16,025 nucleotides of DNA from Syncephalastrum monosporum B8922 (taxonomy: Eukaryota; Mucoromycota; Mucoromycetes; Mucorales; Syncephalastraceae). The translations under genes and the position numbers were made by a program. Shown in pieces: positions 6,333 to 15,228 of this stretch. The DNA lies in the NCBI GenBank assembly GCA_000697355.1, contig JNEN01000827.1, forward strand, positions 1-16,025, read 5' to 3'. Every line of letters starts with the position of its first letter. Position 1 is the stretch's first letter. Under the pieces are notes generated by a model, which saw only the letters and a program-made list of their open reading frames with translations, searched no databases and was not told where the DNA came from.

Positions 6333-9300
6333 ATGCCTTGCCCCGCCTGCGGTAGAACCGACCACCAGCGTGCTTCGAATCGCCGGTGTCCTTACCACGT
6401 ACCACGCGCCCAAAACAATGGGTGAGCAAATAGAATATCTATTACTTACCTTTAAAATTGACACTGTTATACCAGTGAACCTCGTGCCTGTCCCTCTTGC
6501 GGTGGCACTGACCACCAACTTCCAACAAGTCGTCTTTGCCCAAACTATGTCGCGCGACCCGAGTAAGCAAGCACCAATAAATACTATCATACTCGTGCTG
6601 AACGTCATATTCTGTTCTACCTGTAGCCGTCCCCGTGTTTGCCCTTATTGCGGTGGTACTGATCACCAGCGTCGCACGTCGCGTCTTTGTGTCCGTAACC
6701 CGCTTTACGGGCTGACAGAAAAGTACGCCACATATCACTACCTGCCTGCTTACCTTCTTAACACGTATACTGACAAAATAAAAGTGACCTGCCCGATGGA
6801 GACGCTGAGCGACGTGTGCGCCGTCGAATAGAACAAGGCCAACCGATCTCTTTCCAGACTGCTTTGTGCTCCATTCGCCACTTTCGCTCTGCCGCCGTCT
6901 TTGGTCCAAACACAACCGACCACCATCACCTTTTGCCACCGCGTACTGCTGAGTGTCCCTTTTGCCACGCTCGCATGTGGACAATGGAGAAAATCCGAAC
7001 TAGCACGCAAGGCTTCCCAGTATTTAACCTATGCTGCAAAAGTGGTCGTGTGCGTCTCCCTCTTTTGTCTCCTCCTCCCCAGCCTATTCAAAGGCTGCTT
7101 CGCGATCGCAACCAAGAAGGCACTGAGTTTCGACGTATGCTGCGCGCATACAACAATGTCTTTGCCTTCTGCTCTTTGCGCGTGAACCTCGACGAGCAGC
7201 TGATGCGCGCCACGCACGGTTCGTACACCTTCCGCATCAGTGGATCGCTCTGTCACCGCATGGGTCCTCTTCTTCCTGCTGATACCACCACCCCACCTAC
7301 GTTTGCCCAGATATACATTCTGGATTCAAACGATCAGCTTAGTCGCCGAGCTGATATGTTCGGGGAACACGGTTTGGACCGCGTTCTGCTGGCCGAGTTG
7401 CAAACGATGCTTGAGGCTCTGAACCCGTTTGCACGAACGCTGCAGACAGCCGCGGAGAGACTTCGAGACGAACCAGAAACCAACCTCTCCATCCGGATCT
7501 CGGGTGACTCTGCGCGCTTGGGCCGACGTTACGATGCACCTACTAGCGCCGAAGTCGCGGTTATTTTGCCGGGCTCAGAGGACGGACCAGGCGCAGGCCA
7601 GTACCGCGACGTTGCTTATATGACGAAGCAGGGTGGTCTCGTCACCATAAATGAGACACACTCATACTACGATGCCCTTCGATTTGTGCTTATCTTGCCT
7701 CGTGGCGAGCTTGGCTGGACACCTCATATCGAAAAGTTTCCACCAAGCGATCCTAGAGCCGCACATGGTGCTTCTGTCACGCCTTTGGATGATTCTGTCG
7801 CTCAATTAAACGACGACATCGATAACACCTCTGATGGCAGCGACGTGGACAATGACGGTGATGACGACGGTGACGATAATGAGGACGATGACGGTGGTGC
7901 GACTGACAATGAGGAAGAGGACGAAGGAGAGAACGCTCGCTCCGTCAGTATTCGCGAGTACTATGCCTACATGCTCCAAGAGCGAAATGGTTCGTTTCTC
8001 CACGATTACGGCCGGCTGTTTCACGAGTACATCGTTGATCAATATGCCAAAGTCGAACATGGTCGCCTGCGATGGCATAGCAACAACCAGCGCGAGTATC
8101 GTAGCGCGATATACCAAGGTGCTGTTGACGCTCTCGCTGCAGGGGATCATGACGTGCGTCTGATTGGCCGTCGTGTATATCTGCCTGCCTCTTTCACGTC
8201 CAGCGATCGCTACATGCAGCAGCGATACCAGGATGCTATGGCTATTGTACGAGTTCTTGGGGATCCTGATCTTTTCATCACGTTCACAAGTAATCCGTCC
8301 TGGCCAGAGATTGAGCGTGAGCTCACTCCTCCTCAAACAGCAGCTGACCGCGTTGATATTGTCTGTCGTGTCTTTCGCCAAAAGCTCAATGCTTTGCTGA
8401 ATGACATCAGAAAGAGAAGCATATTTGGCCGTGTCAAGGGCAATGTCCATGTGGTCGAATTTCAGAAACGAGGTCTTCCTCACGCGCACATCCTCGTCAT
8501 CCTTGACCCTCAGGACAAACCGCATACGCCAGATGATTTCGACCGTATCGTCTCGGCTGAAATCCCTGACCCGACCACCCACCCAGAGCTGTACGATCTC
8601 GTGAAACGCAACATGATGCATCGTCCATGTGGTCGTCACAACCCAAACGCATCCTGCATGGGCAGAGATGGTCGGTGTACGAAGCACTATCCCCGTCGTC
8701 TTTGCGAAGAAACGACTGTGAATGAAGAGACGGGATACGTTATCTACCGCCGTCCAGCCAATGGCCGTTGCTATCCTCCTGGCCGCTCAGCAAGATTTGC
8801 ACAGGACAACACATGGGTGGTTCCCTACAACCCGTACTTGCTCATGAAGTACCAAGCTCATATCAACGTTGAGATATGCAGCAAGGCACAAAGTGTCAAG
8901 TACGTATACAAGTATGTGTACAAAGGCCACGACCGCGCAGAGGTTGGTGTCACAGCAGAGCAGCCTCAAGTCCAAGTTGGTGCTGAAGATCAAGGCCCGA
9001 ACGCAGACGATGTCGCCGTCAACGAGATCACTCAGTACTTGAACTCGCGGTACGTTGCGGCCTGTGAAGCAACCTGGCGTCTCTTTGCTTTCTCCTTGCA
9101 GCAGCAGTCGCCCAACGTGTATAGGCTTCCTGTTCACCTTCCGGGCCAGCAGTACATCACATTCAATGCGAACGGCAACCTGCAGAGGATCCTGGACGCA
9201 AACGCGCATACCAAGCTCACAGCATGGTTTATATTAAATCAGCAAGATTTACGAGCTAGGGAATATTTATACCCTGACATTCCGCTGCATTACCGATTCG

Positions 9301-10061
9301 TCAATGAGACCAAGCGTTGGATTCGACGCAGTCGAACACATCATGTCGTCGCTCGAGTATATGCCGTCACGCAGATTGACATGGAGCGTCTGTCTCTGCG
9401 TGTACTTTTGCACCACGTCCCAGGCGCCCAGTCCTTTGACGCTTTGAAAACGGACAACACCGGCATGCTGCACCCGACGTTTCATGCCTGTGCTGTTGCC
9501 CGTGGCCTTATGCAGAACGACAATGAATGGCGCGATCTCCTGCAGGAACTGGCCAGATTTGAGACTTCAGCGCGTAACTATCGCAACACATTCTGTGTCA
9601 TCCTCGCGCGATGTCGTCCTGGCAACCATCTCGAGCTTTGGGAGGAATTCCGTGACGAACTCGCGGCTGATTTCTTTCACGCGCAACGTCAGGAAGGTCG
9701 TCCACGGAATGAGACTGAGGCATACGATAACGCACTCGTCGAGATAGACTCAGTTCTCGAAACCCATGGTACAAGTCTCTCGCAGTTTGCTGGCATGCCG
9801 ACGCCCTCTCTGGAAGCTCGAAACCGCAACAACCGTCAGCATTTAAGGTCTCTGCCTGTCGCTGATCGCGAGCGTGCTCGCTATGATATGGCCCTTTTGT
9901 CGAACCAGTTTCCTGACCAAGTTGCCTCTTTGAATGCTGGCCAGCGTCACGTCTTTGATACCATTATCGCAGCCGTTGACGCACCAGCAGACACTGCAAA
10001 TCAGCAAAGGCTTTTTTTTTCTGGACGGTCCTGGCGGGACAGGAAAGACATACCTTTATAA
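6333..10061 (+). CDS. Helitron replicase, Rep (HUH) part, spliced N-terminus
   Basis: This is the rolling-circle initiator that nicks and joins DNA at Helitron ends. My gene model has exons 6333-6421, 6476-6562, 6627-6722 and 6785 onward; all three junctions are in frame. In model numbering, three CX2CX4HX7C units lie at residues 3-19, 35-51 and 64-80. A further Cys-rich region starts with CPFC at 148-151. An Asp/Glu-rich linker (DNA about 7810-7935) follows. Next is the Helitron_like_N region, with the HUH motif as GLPHAHIL (His 657 and 659) and the tyrosine motif [10 protein letters not shown] (Tyr 797, 799, 801, 803), which holds the usual pair of nucleophiles. The frame ends at 10061 only because of an extra T at 10012-10020; the helicase continues in the next frame. 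Without it the whole protein would be 1,628 residues, normal for autonomous Helitrons. Confidence 0.9.
6422..6475 (+). other. Predicted intron 1 (54 nt)
   Basis: The boundaries are GTGAGC and TTATACCAG. Removing it joins GG to T, giving Gly in frame, and keeps zinc-knuckle units 1 and 2 in one reading frame. The intron is phase 2 and contains in-frame stops, so it must be removed for a continuous protein. Confidence 0.7.
6563..6626 (+). other. Predicted intron 2 (64 nt)
   Basis: The boundaries are GTAAGC and CTACCTGTAG, with a branch-point-like GCTGAAC about 27 nt before the 3' end. Removal joins GA to C, giving Asp in frame. The intron is phase 2. Confidence 0.75.
6723..6784 (+). other. Predicted intron 3 (62 nt)
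   Basis: The boundaries are GTACGC and ATAAAAG, with a good branch-point-like TACTGAC about 13 nt upstream of the 3' end. Removal joins AA to T, giving Asn, and links zinc-knuckle exon 3 to the long Rep exon upstream of the first Met-like codon of the long frame. That frame has no ATG near its beginning (GTG at 6816), which supports splicing. Confidence 0.75.
10012..10020 (+). other. Frame break in a T9 run between Rep and helicase
   Basis: Nine T residues follow AAAGGC. With eight T the frame would pass straight from the Rep part (QQRLFF) into [10 protein letters not shown] of the helicase. With nine, the upstream frame runs to a stop at 10059-10061. The lesion is one base in a homopolymer, so it could be a true mutation, a slippage site tolerated by the element, or a sequencing error. 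Confidence 0.85.
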
Positions 10062-11400
10062 TGTCATCCTTAACGCCATCCGTGCACGAGGTGGTATTGC
10101 GATCGCATCGGCATCTTCCGGTATAGCTGCGCTTCTTCTTCGAGGCGGAAGAACAGCTCATAGCACCTTTGGCATACCGCTTATTCTCGGGAACGACTCA
10201 AGCTCCTCTTTGGATATCTCACGTGAGCCAGCCCAGCTTCTCAAAATAGCCAAGCTGATCCTTTGGGATGAAGCTCCCATGTCGCATCGATTCGGCATTC
10301 AGTTGGTTGATCGGCTGCTGCGAGATATCATGAGTGCCCCTCCCGATTCTCGCCATCTCCAATCCGTTCCTTTCGGAGGAAAAGTGGTCCTTTTCGGAGG
10401 TGATTTCCGGCAGTGTCTTCCCGTTGTACCTCACGGTAGTGCTTCAGAAATTGTGGATGCCTGCATCAAAAGCTCACCCTTATGGTCGCACATCCAGTCT
10501 CTCCGCCTGACAGAAAATATGCGGGTACAAAGGGCACGCACCGCCAATCAAGCTGAAGCGGACGAGATTGCAACGTTTACCACCTTTCTCTTGCAGGTCG
10601 GTAGTGGTGACATACCCCCAGTAAACCCAGAGGAACCGTCCACCATTGGCCTTCCGCAAGATTTGGTTCGTGTCGTCAGTAACATTGAAGAAATTGTTCA
10701 TGCTACTTGGCCCACGCTCAATGATACCGCGACCAACGACCCTGTTTCCCTCATCGACGCTGCCATATTAACACCTCTGAATTCACATGTAGCTGAGCTC
10801 AATGACGTTGCGTCGCAGCTACTTGAAGGTGAATTTCATGTGTATCATGCGCATCATTCCTTTCCACCGAATTATCGCAACACCAATGTGCAGCTCGAGC
10901 AGCTCGAAAGGATCAATGGCCATGGTCTGCAGCCTTCTGTTCTTCGCTTGAAAAGAGGCATGCCAGTCATGTGCATCCGAAACATTGATCCTGGAAGAGG
11001 TCTTTGCAACGGCACCCGCCTAATTTGTCGCAGGCTCGAAGATCACTTCATCGAAGCCGAAGTCGCCAGCGGCGAGTATAGACGCAACATTGTACATATA
11101 CCTCGCATACCTCTTACCACACACGAGTCCGACCCCGTCCCAGCCATGTTTACCCGCCGCCAGTTCCCGGTTGTCCCGTCTTTTGCAATGACCATCAACA
11201 AAAGTCAGGGACAGACTTTACAACGCGCATCGCTTTTCCTTCCTCGCCCCGTCTTTTCGCACGGCCAGCTGTACGTCGCCCTCTCGCGGGTCACTTCCCG
11301 TGATGGCATTAGAATCTTCTTTCCTGCGCCAGAGCCGCATCAACCAGCTCTTATACCCCCATACAAAACAGACAACGTTGTGTACAAGGATGTTTTGTAA
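10012..11400 (+). CDS. Helitron replicase, PIF1-type helicase part
   Basis: This is the C-terminal SF1B helicase that unwinds the nicked strand during rolling-circle transposition. Motifs in order are Walker A GPGGTGKT (10027-10050), LILWDEAPM (Walker B, DE at 10267-10272), GGDFRQ followed by LPV, LTENMRV, and near the C-terminus [10 protein letters not shown] and [15 protein letters not shown]. All are standard for the PIF1-like helicase of Helitron proteins, and the frame ends at TAA 11398-11400 shortly after the last motif, so this part is complete. It has no plausible start of its own: an open frame extends back to 9934, but that stretch is the out-of-frame translation of Rep-part DNA. 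It is the continuation of the gene starting at 6333, separated by the one-base break. No endonuclease domain follows the helicase. Confidence 0.92.
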   Translation, partial: FFFLDGPGGTGKTYLYNVILNAIRARGGIAIASASSGIAALLLRGGRTAHSTFGIPLILGNDSSSSLDISREPAQLLKIAKLILWDEAPMSHRFGIQLVDRLLRDIMSAPPDSRHLQSVPFGGKVVLFGGDFRQCLPVVPHGSASEIVDACIKSSPLWSHIQSLRLTENMRVQRARTANQAEADEIATFTTFLLQVGSGDIPPVNPEEPSTIGLPQDLVRVVSNIEEIVHATWPTLNDTATNDPVSLIDAAILTPLNSHVAELNDVASQLLEGEFHVYHAHHSFPPNYRNTNVQLEQLERINGHGLQPSVLRLKRGMPVMCIRNIDPGRGLCNGTRLICRRLEDHFIEAEVASGEYRRNIVHIPRIPLTTHESDPVPAMFTRRQFPVVPSFAMTINKSQGQTLQRASLFLPRPVFSHGQLYVALSRVTSRDGIRIFFPAPEPHQPALIPPYKTDNVVYKDVL

Positions 11401-12375
11401 TTACATATGTAGACCCACAATATACAACTTATATCCTCATTTATTACCAAAGTCACACTGTTCTCCCTAATCATGTGTTGTTTCTCTGAAAGCTCTAATA
11501 ACTTCTTCGTGACCAATAATGAAGTCGTCGACCTCGGTATATAAATAAGCAAGACACCATAGCTATAGACTACTAAAGAGCAGAACATGACATTTGCAAT
11601 GTCGCCATGTCTCAATGGAGGAATGTCTGAATGGGCAATGTCTCAATGGAGCAATGAAGCAATGAAGCAACGTGAAGGTACGGTGTCACTTATAAGCAGG
11701 CTTAGAACTACAGGTCCATAGTTTTACGTTGGAGCGATGAATGGTCGTACTGTTTAATAAATTGATTTTTTCAAGTAATTCTTATAAGATCACCGCAAAA
11801 AAAATACTACCTGCGTCGCAGATCATACACGCTAAGGTCACTTTAACATTCTAGCTGCATCGTATCGCATAGGTGATGCCTTTAATGAACAGATATATGA
11901 TGAAGAATAAAAGAGAGAACAAATCTCATTGTATTTTGGCTAAGGGAAAAGGTCGAAATGGCTAATGCGGTTCTCGCAGTCACTAAATAAGCATAGACAA
12001 CATGGATACAGACGAGCCTTATACATGGACTTTTGATAGCGAGAGCATAAGTGCATGTACTTTAGAGAAGCGAGGACGACCGAGATGATCCATGAGGAAG
12101 AGAAATGAAAGCTTTTATTTTATTAACTACTCAAATGAAGAAAGGTTGGACGTCACCCACATTCACAAGCACAGTAAATAACGAATCGACATACAAACCA
12201 TACAATAGCGATGCACATGGCTACCGTAAGCACGTATACACCAAAGAAAAGAAAGAATGAAAGAGAAAATGGGAGCTTCATTGCAAACATAGATGAAGAA
12301 CCGACACAAACGATTTTCATAAACATGATATTCAGGCGTATCACATTTCTTACCTTTTCGTCATTCCATCCTTCA

Positions 12376-12585
12376 GCCATCTCTCCTGCAGCATTTGGTA
12401 TACTCGATTAATGCATGGTGACCCGATGTATAGGTCATGAGGGTGTTATCGTGCGTCGCTGGGGCTGTTACATAAGAGATTAAGCTTTCAGTGTCGTCCT
12501 GTGTGCAATAGTTTCGTTTGGTCCAGAAAGGCAAAACGTTGGTGGTCGAAAAGTCATTGCTGCTGCGTGTAAACTTGGGTACTGC
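12376..12585 (-). pseudogene. Possible captured exon, minus strand
   Basis: A minus-strand frame of 70 codons without its own initiating ATG at the upstream end. It reads protein-like sequence (TKRNYCTQDDTESLISYV) and closes with a stop at 12373-12375. On the same strand AAAAGGTAAGAAATG lies 20-30 bases further on, a good 5' splice-site match. The product is unknown. Helitrons often capture host gene fragments, which is the reason for this tentative call. Confidence 0.2.
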
Positions 12586-12600
12586 TCAATAGTGTCCTAA

Positions 12601-12759
12601 GCGCTATGCAAAAAGTGTTCTGGAGCTGGGTCACCTAAGAGAAAAACGTGTGGCACTTGCAAACATATCATAGGCTGTTTTGGCAAAGGCTCCTGCCTAT
12701 TTACCAATACTCTACAGGGCATACGTCCTATAAGCACTGCTTTTTTGAGTTGCACGTAA
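12601..12759 (+). pseudogene. Cysteine-rich fragment with a relative in the right flank
   Basis: The frame has stops at 12598-12600 and 12757-12759 and no ATG in frame. It reads a peptide with CKKC, a basic patch, CGTCKH and GCFGKGSC, so paired cysteines reminiscent of a zinc-binding fold. The terminal segment (FTNTLQ...ISTAFL) matches the translated right flank at about 15467-15527 (LTNTLQ...VSTAFL), and the DNA match runs on to GCGCATCTTT. The family is not recognised. Best reading: a fragment captured by the element from a sequence related to the flank. Confidence 0.35.
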
Positions 12760-13349
12760 TGAAACCATGTCTTGCGCATCTTTTCCAAGTGTTTTCCGGT
12801 TTTTTAAGCAGGTAGTCACGACAATGTGCGAGAATGCCGGCATGCGCGATGAGGAAGATTCAAGATCGAGACGGATCATCTTGAGATGACAACAATGGGC
12901 GACGAGATGAGTATGGTCAGGTAGGTTAAAGTCGTCTTTATTCGTGTATGTAAAAAAACGAGCGCGAAGAGGGGGGTGTGTTTGGAGATGACGAATGAGG
13001 GGAATGTCGGGTGAGCTGGACAACGTAAAAAACACAAGTCAAAAATTGGCCTGGCAGACCGCGAAATCACCACCCAAATTTTTTACAATTCCGATTCGCG
13101 AGAGAGCATCAGCGTCGAATTTCTCCCTTAAACCTTTCGACTTGACCACTGTGACCGTAAAGACAACTATTGACCACCACCATTACTCAATCTACGACAA
13201 TGGACTTCTCTCATTCACCTCATTGGCCGAATGGCGTAACTGCAAAACGCTCAGTCACGTTATAATAAAGTAACAACGCACGCTTTCCCTTTCTACAAAA
13301 CGCGAAACTTATACTCCTTAAGCTTTTTCGTTCTTTAATATAGTTAACC

Positions 13350-14540
13350 CGAGCTATGTTTTGCTGCAGTGGAAATATAGGCGGAGTATTCGGGCTGAGT
13401 GATTTTAACACGTAGTCTGTCAGCGGATACAGTAAAAAAAGGTTATTTTTTTTTGTAGTCCATTACCATTGTGGGCGCCGCAGATGTCAAGGATCTTTCA
13501 AATGAGTCAATGAGATGGCAGAATCCGAGTTATGCTTTGCTGCACTGCATAGAGAAGGTGTCTGGAGGTGTGTGTTGTGTAGTCATGGGGAGTAAGAGTA
13601 ACGTTTCCTTCCTTTAAAGAAGAAAGCTTTTATATAAGTACTGTAAGAATGCAGCGTTAAAAGCTCTGTGGGTGGCTTACATTGTGCGGATGGCGAGCTC
13701 ATCTGTTGCGCATGAGGTTGACATTGGCCAAGATGGTGTCCATAAGTGAGAGAGTAACGTCCACTTCCTTTAAAGAAAACAGCTTTTATAAAAGTATGAG
13801 TGCAACGTTAAAAACTTTGTACAGTAGGTGGCTTACATTGTGCGGATGGCGAGCTCATCTGTTGCGCATGAGGTTGACATTGACCGAGACGGTGTCCATA
13901 AGCTTAACAGTGACGGGGTGTTGTCACGTACGGTGTGCGTGGGAGCGGTGAAAAAGGAAATAAAAAGGAAAAGGAAGGAAAAAGTGAACCCAGCCTGCCA
14001 AACGCGCGCGTCACAGCTAAAAATTGCCTGCCCACGTAAACCACTGTGCACACCCACCTTGAGGCCCTCCGTACGCCTGAAATTGCCTGCCCAAAAAATT
14101 CTTCCACCCTTTGCGGACCATGTGCGGTCCAAGAAGCCTTCCACACACCTGAAATCGCCTGCCCAAAAAATTTCCCCCTCACGTGCGGACTCTCTACCCA
14201 CCTTCCACCCACCCATACAGCCAAAATTGCCTGCCCAAAAATTTCCCTCATCACGTGCGGACTCTCTGCCCACCCATACAGCCAAAATTGCCTGCCCAAA
14301 AAATTTCCCTCCCACCTGCGGACTATCTACCCACCTCCCACCCACCCATACAGTCAAAATTGCCTGCCCAAAAATTTCCCTCATCACGTGCGGACTCTCT
14401 GCCCACCTCCCACCCACCCATACAGCCAAAATTGCCTGCCTAAAAAATTTCCCTCCCACCTGCGGACTATCTGCCCACCTGCCACCCTCCCGTACACCTG
14501 AAATTGCCTGCCCAAAAATTCTCTGCTCACGTGCGGTCCA
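13350..14540 (-). repeat. Right arm of the long inverted repeat
   Basis: The reverse complement of the left arm at 4672-5581. It is longer because the outer tandem block has eight units instead of four. The inner end near CGAGCTATGTTTTGCTGCAG matches the left inner end. Two direct units of about 156 bp (starting 13671 and 13827) correspond to the 151-bp units on the left. Mismatches and indels are scattered, so the arms are not a fresh duplication. Confidence 0.85.
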
Positions 14541-14574
14541 TGTACCCACCTTCCACCCTCCCAGGACAAGATAG
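13846..14574 (+). other. Open frame through the right inverted arm, coding doubtful
   Basis: ATG 13846 begins a frame of 242 codons homologous to the left-arm frame at 4621-5088. The N-terminal part (MASSSVA..., a KRKRKEK patch) is unique sequence; the rest is translated tandem repeat with repeated KIACPK(N) and LPPTHT blocks. The antisense strand is also open for more than 250 codons. Conservation of the frame in both arms is compatible with coding but equally with simple repeat homology. Confidence 0.25.
14022..14545 (-). repeat. Tandem repeat block in the right arm (8 units)
   Basis: ATTGCCTGCCCA or close variants recur near 14022, 14082, 14153, 14225, 14287, 14360, 14431 and 14502, spaced 60-73 bp. 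Between them are alternating blocks CCTCATCACGTGCGGACTCTCT and CCTCCCACCTGCGGACTATCT-like, each followed by CCCACCTCCCACCCACCCATACAG-like stretches. The alternation suggests duplication of a two-unit block. Confidence 0.85.
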
Positions 14575-14900
14575 CAAGCTCCTATTGACCGGAACAAAAG
14601 CGAAATACTCCATTCCACCGACCACAAAAACTAATATAATCAGCTCGCGATCTTAAATATTAGAACATCTCCAACGAAGATCTTGAGGGAATCCTCAGTC
14701 TATTGATGGCTGCTCTTATCCCGTAACTTGCGAAAGGCTTAACTCCGTTAAATTGATGTAACGACCGATAATGAACACTCTATAGTTCTACTACCGTTAA
14801 TAAACATATCAGGATACACCACTTAATACCTCGATATATCTCACAGTAAAAATAAAAAGGCTGTCAGCAAGGACAATACATAATATGATATATTGTAAAA
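14575..14900. other. Unique segment outside the right arm
   Basis: Moderately AT-rich DNA without a gene, RNA or repeat that I can recognise. It lies between the right arm and the GC-rich terminal hairpins and has no counterpart at the left end, where only about 90 bp separate the arm from the element edge. Confidence 0.4.
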
Positions 14901-14911
14901 GCTTCTTGAAC

Positions 14912-15092
14912 ACGCGAAGCGTAGACGGGGGTATGGGGGCTGGCCCCCATCAAGCGGTGGGAGCGGACTAGAGTGACCGAAGATTAAGTGGAGGCTGTGA
15001 TGACCCGAAGCCGCAGGCGAAGGGGCTCACTCACATCCGGAACGCAATCGGAGTGTCACTCTTGGACGAAGCGAAGCGAGTCCCACCGCTTG
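14912..15092 (+). other. Hairpin-rich right terminus of the element
   Basis: The first palindrome ATGGGGGC-TG-GCCCCCAT lies at 14933-14950. CAAGCGGTGGGA (14951-14962) pairs perfectly with TCCCACCGCTTG (15081-15092), and the stem can continue imperfectly through GGACTAGAGTG and CACTCTTGGAC. CGAAGCG motifs recur at 14914-14922, 15066-15072 and 15071-15078. Helitrons usually end with a hairpin, so this is the likely 3' terminal structure. Confidence 0.5.
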
Positions 15093-15098
15093 TCATAA

Positions 15099-15138
15099 TA
15101 TAATAATTATGTGGTTTGCTACATCCGTAATTACATAA
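15099..15138 (+). repeat. 40-bp end repeat, right copy
   Basis: TATAATAAT (15099-15107), twelve bases unlike those of the left copy, then TACATCCGTAATTACATAA (15120-15138). It begins seven bases after the terminal hairpin stem, in direct orientation relative to 4589-4628. Confidence 0.8.
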
Positions 15139-15140
15139 TC

Positions 15141-15228
15141 ATGGAGGCGAGGGTTCGAATCCCGTTGAGGGACGTTGTATGGCGGCAACCTTCTGGCTGT
15201 AAGGGGTTGGGTGGAACCAAAAGAAGAG
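15141..15228 (+). repeat. tRNA-derived 3' fragment with SINE-like tail
   Basis: GGTTCGAATCC at 15152-15162 is a B-box/T-arm sequence. It is followed by an acceptor-like GAGGGAC, but no tRNA 5' half precedes it: the fragment starts right after the 40-bp end repeat. The T stem has one mismatch, so this is not a functional tRNA. Downstream, ACCTTCTGGCTGTAAG and GGGTGGAACCAAAAGAAGAG resemble the SINE-like repeats at 3403-3486 and 3714-3795. The order of tRNA part then tail fits a 5'-truncated tRNA-derived SINE. Confidence 0.5.

Larger units (their letters stand above)
11401..13349. other. Non-coding interior between the helicase and the right arm
   Basis: There is no convincing gene. Three things stand out. 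A simple repeat runs at about 11600-11665 (units like CAATGTCTCAATGGAG and GCAATGAA). Two possible captured fragments lie at 12376-12759. The segment 13040-13270 looks like a fungal 5' leader, with CACCACCATTACTC before a short frame ATG 13200 to TAA 13265 (21 codons). A 92-codon frame at 12995-13273 overlaps the last in another phase. None shows a recognisable domain. Confidence 0.4.
4583..15098 (+). mobile_element. Helitron-like element with foldback-type arms
   Basis: The 10.5-kb unit is delimited on the left by TCTATATATAATAATCTTAA (A before the TC, as Helitrons prefer) and on the right by a hairpin-rich GC region. Immediately outside the right end a second copy of the left-end motif occurs (15099-15138). 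Inside are a Rep-helicase gene in + orientation, long inverted arms, and a non-coding stretch behind the gene. Composition changes sharply: the gene region is near balanced GC and the flanks are AT-rich. The exact 3' end is uncertain. A CTAG at 14968-14971 behind a GC hairpin is an alternative end, but it is followed by A rather than the expected T. Confidence 0.6.

Noticed and set aside
6370..6831. Continuous 153-codon frame covering the upstream exons
   Set aside because: It lacks an ATG at its start, reads only the third zinc unit in the right frame, and runs through predicted introns. The spliced model keeps all three units in frame with Rep.
7806..8687. Long antisense frame (293 codons) opposite the Rep domain
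   Set aside because: The sense strand encodes well-conserved Helitron motifs here; the antisense opening follows from its codon composition.
12211..12411. 66-codon + strand frame and 75-codon hydrophobic minus-strand frame in the same place
   Set aside because: Both overlap A-rich simple sequence and the putative splice donor; no family resemblance. The minus-strand one would read through an intron-like segment.
14022..14545. CRISPR-like pattern of regularly spaced repeats
   Set aside because: The whole unit is repeated, including the parts between cores, so there are no unique spacers; the context is eukaryotic mobile DNA.
13833..14627. 264-codon minus-strand frame across the right arm
   Set aside because: It is the antisense of a tandem repeat array, consists of repeated GGRWV/AGNF-like units, and lacks any recognisable unique domain.
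14968..14971. CTAG as the classical Helitron 3' end
   Set aside because: It lies 17 nt behind a good GC hairpin but is followed by A rather than T, and hairpin-rich sequence tied to the same structure continues for more than 100 bases. Kept only as an alternative end.
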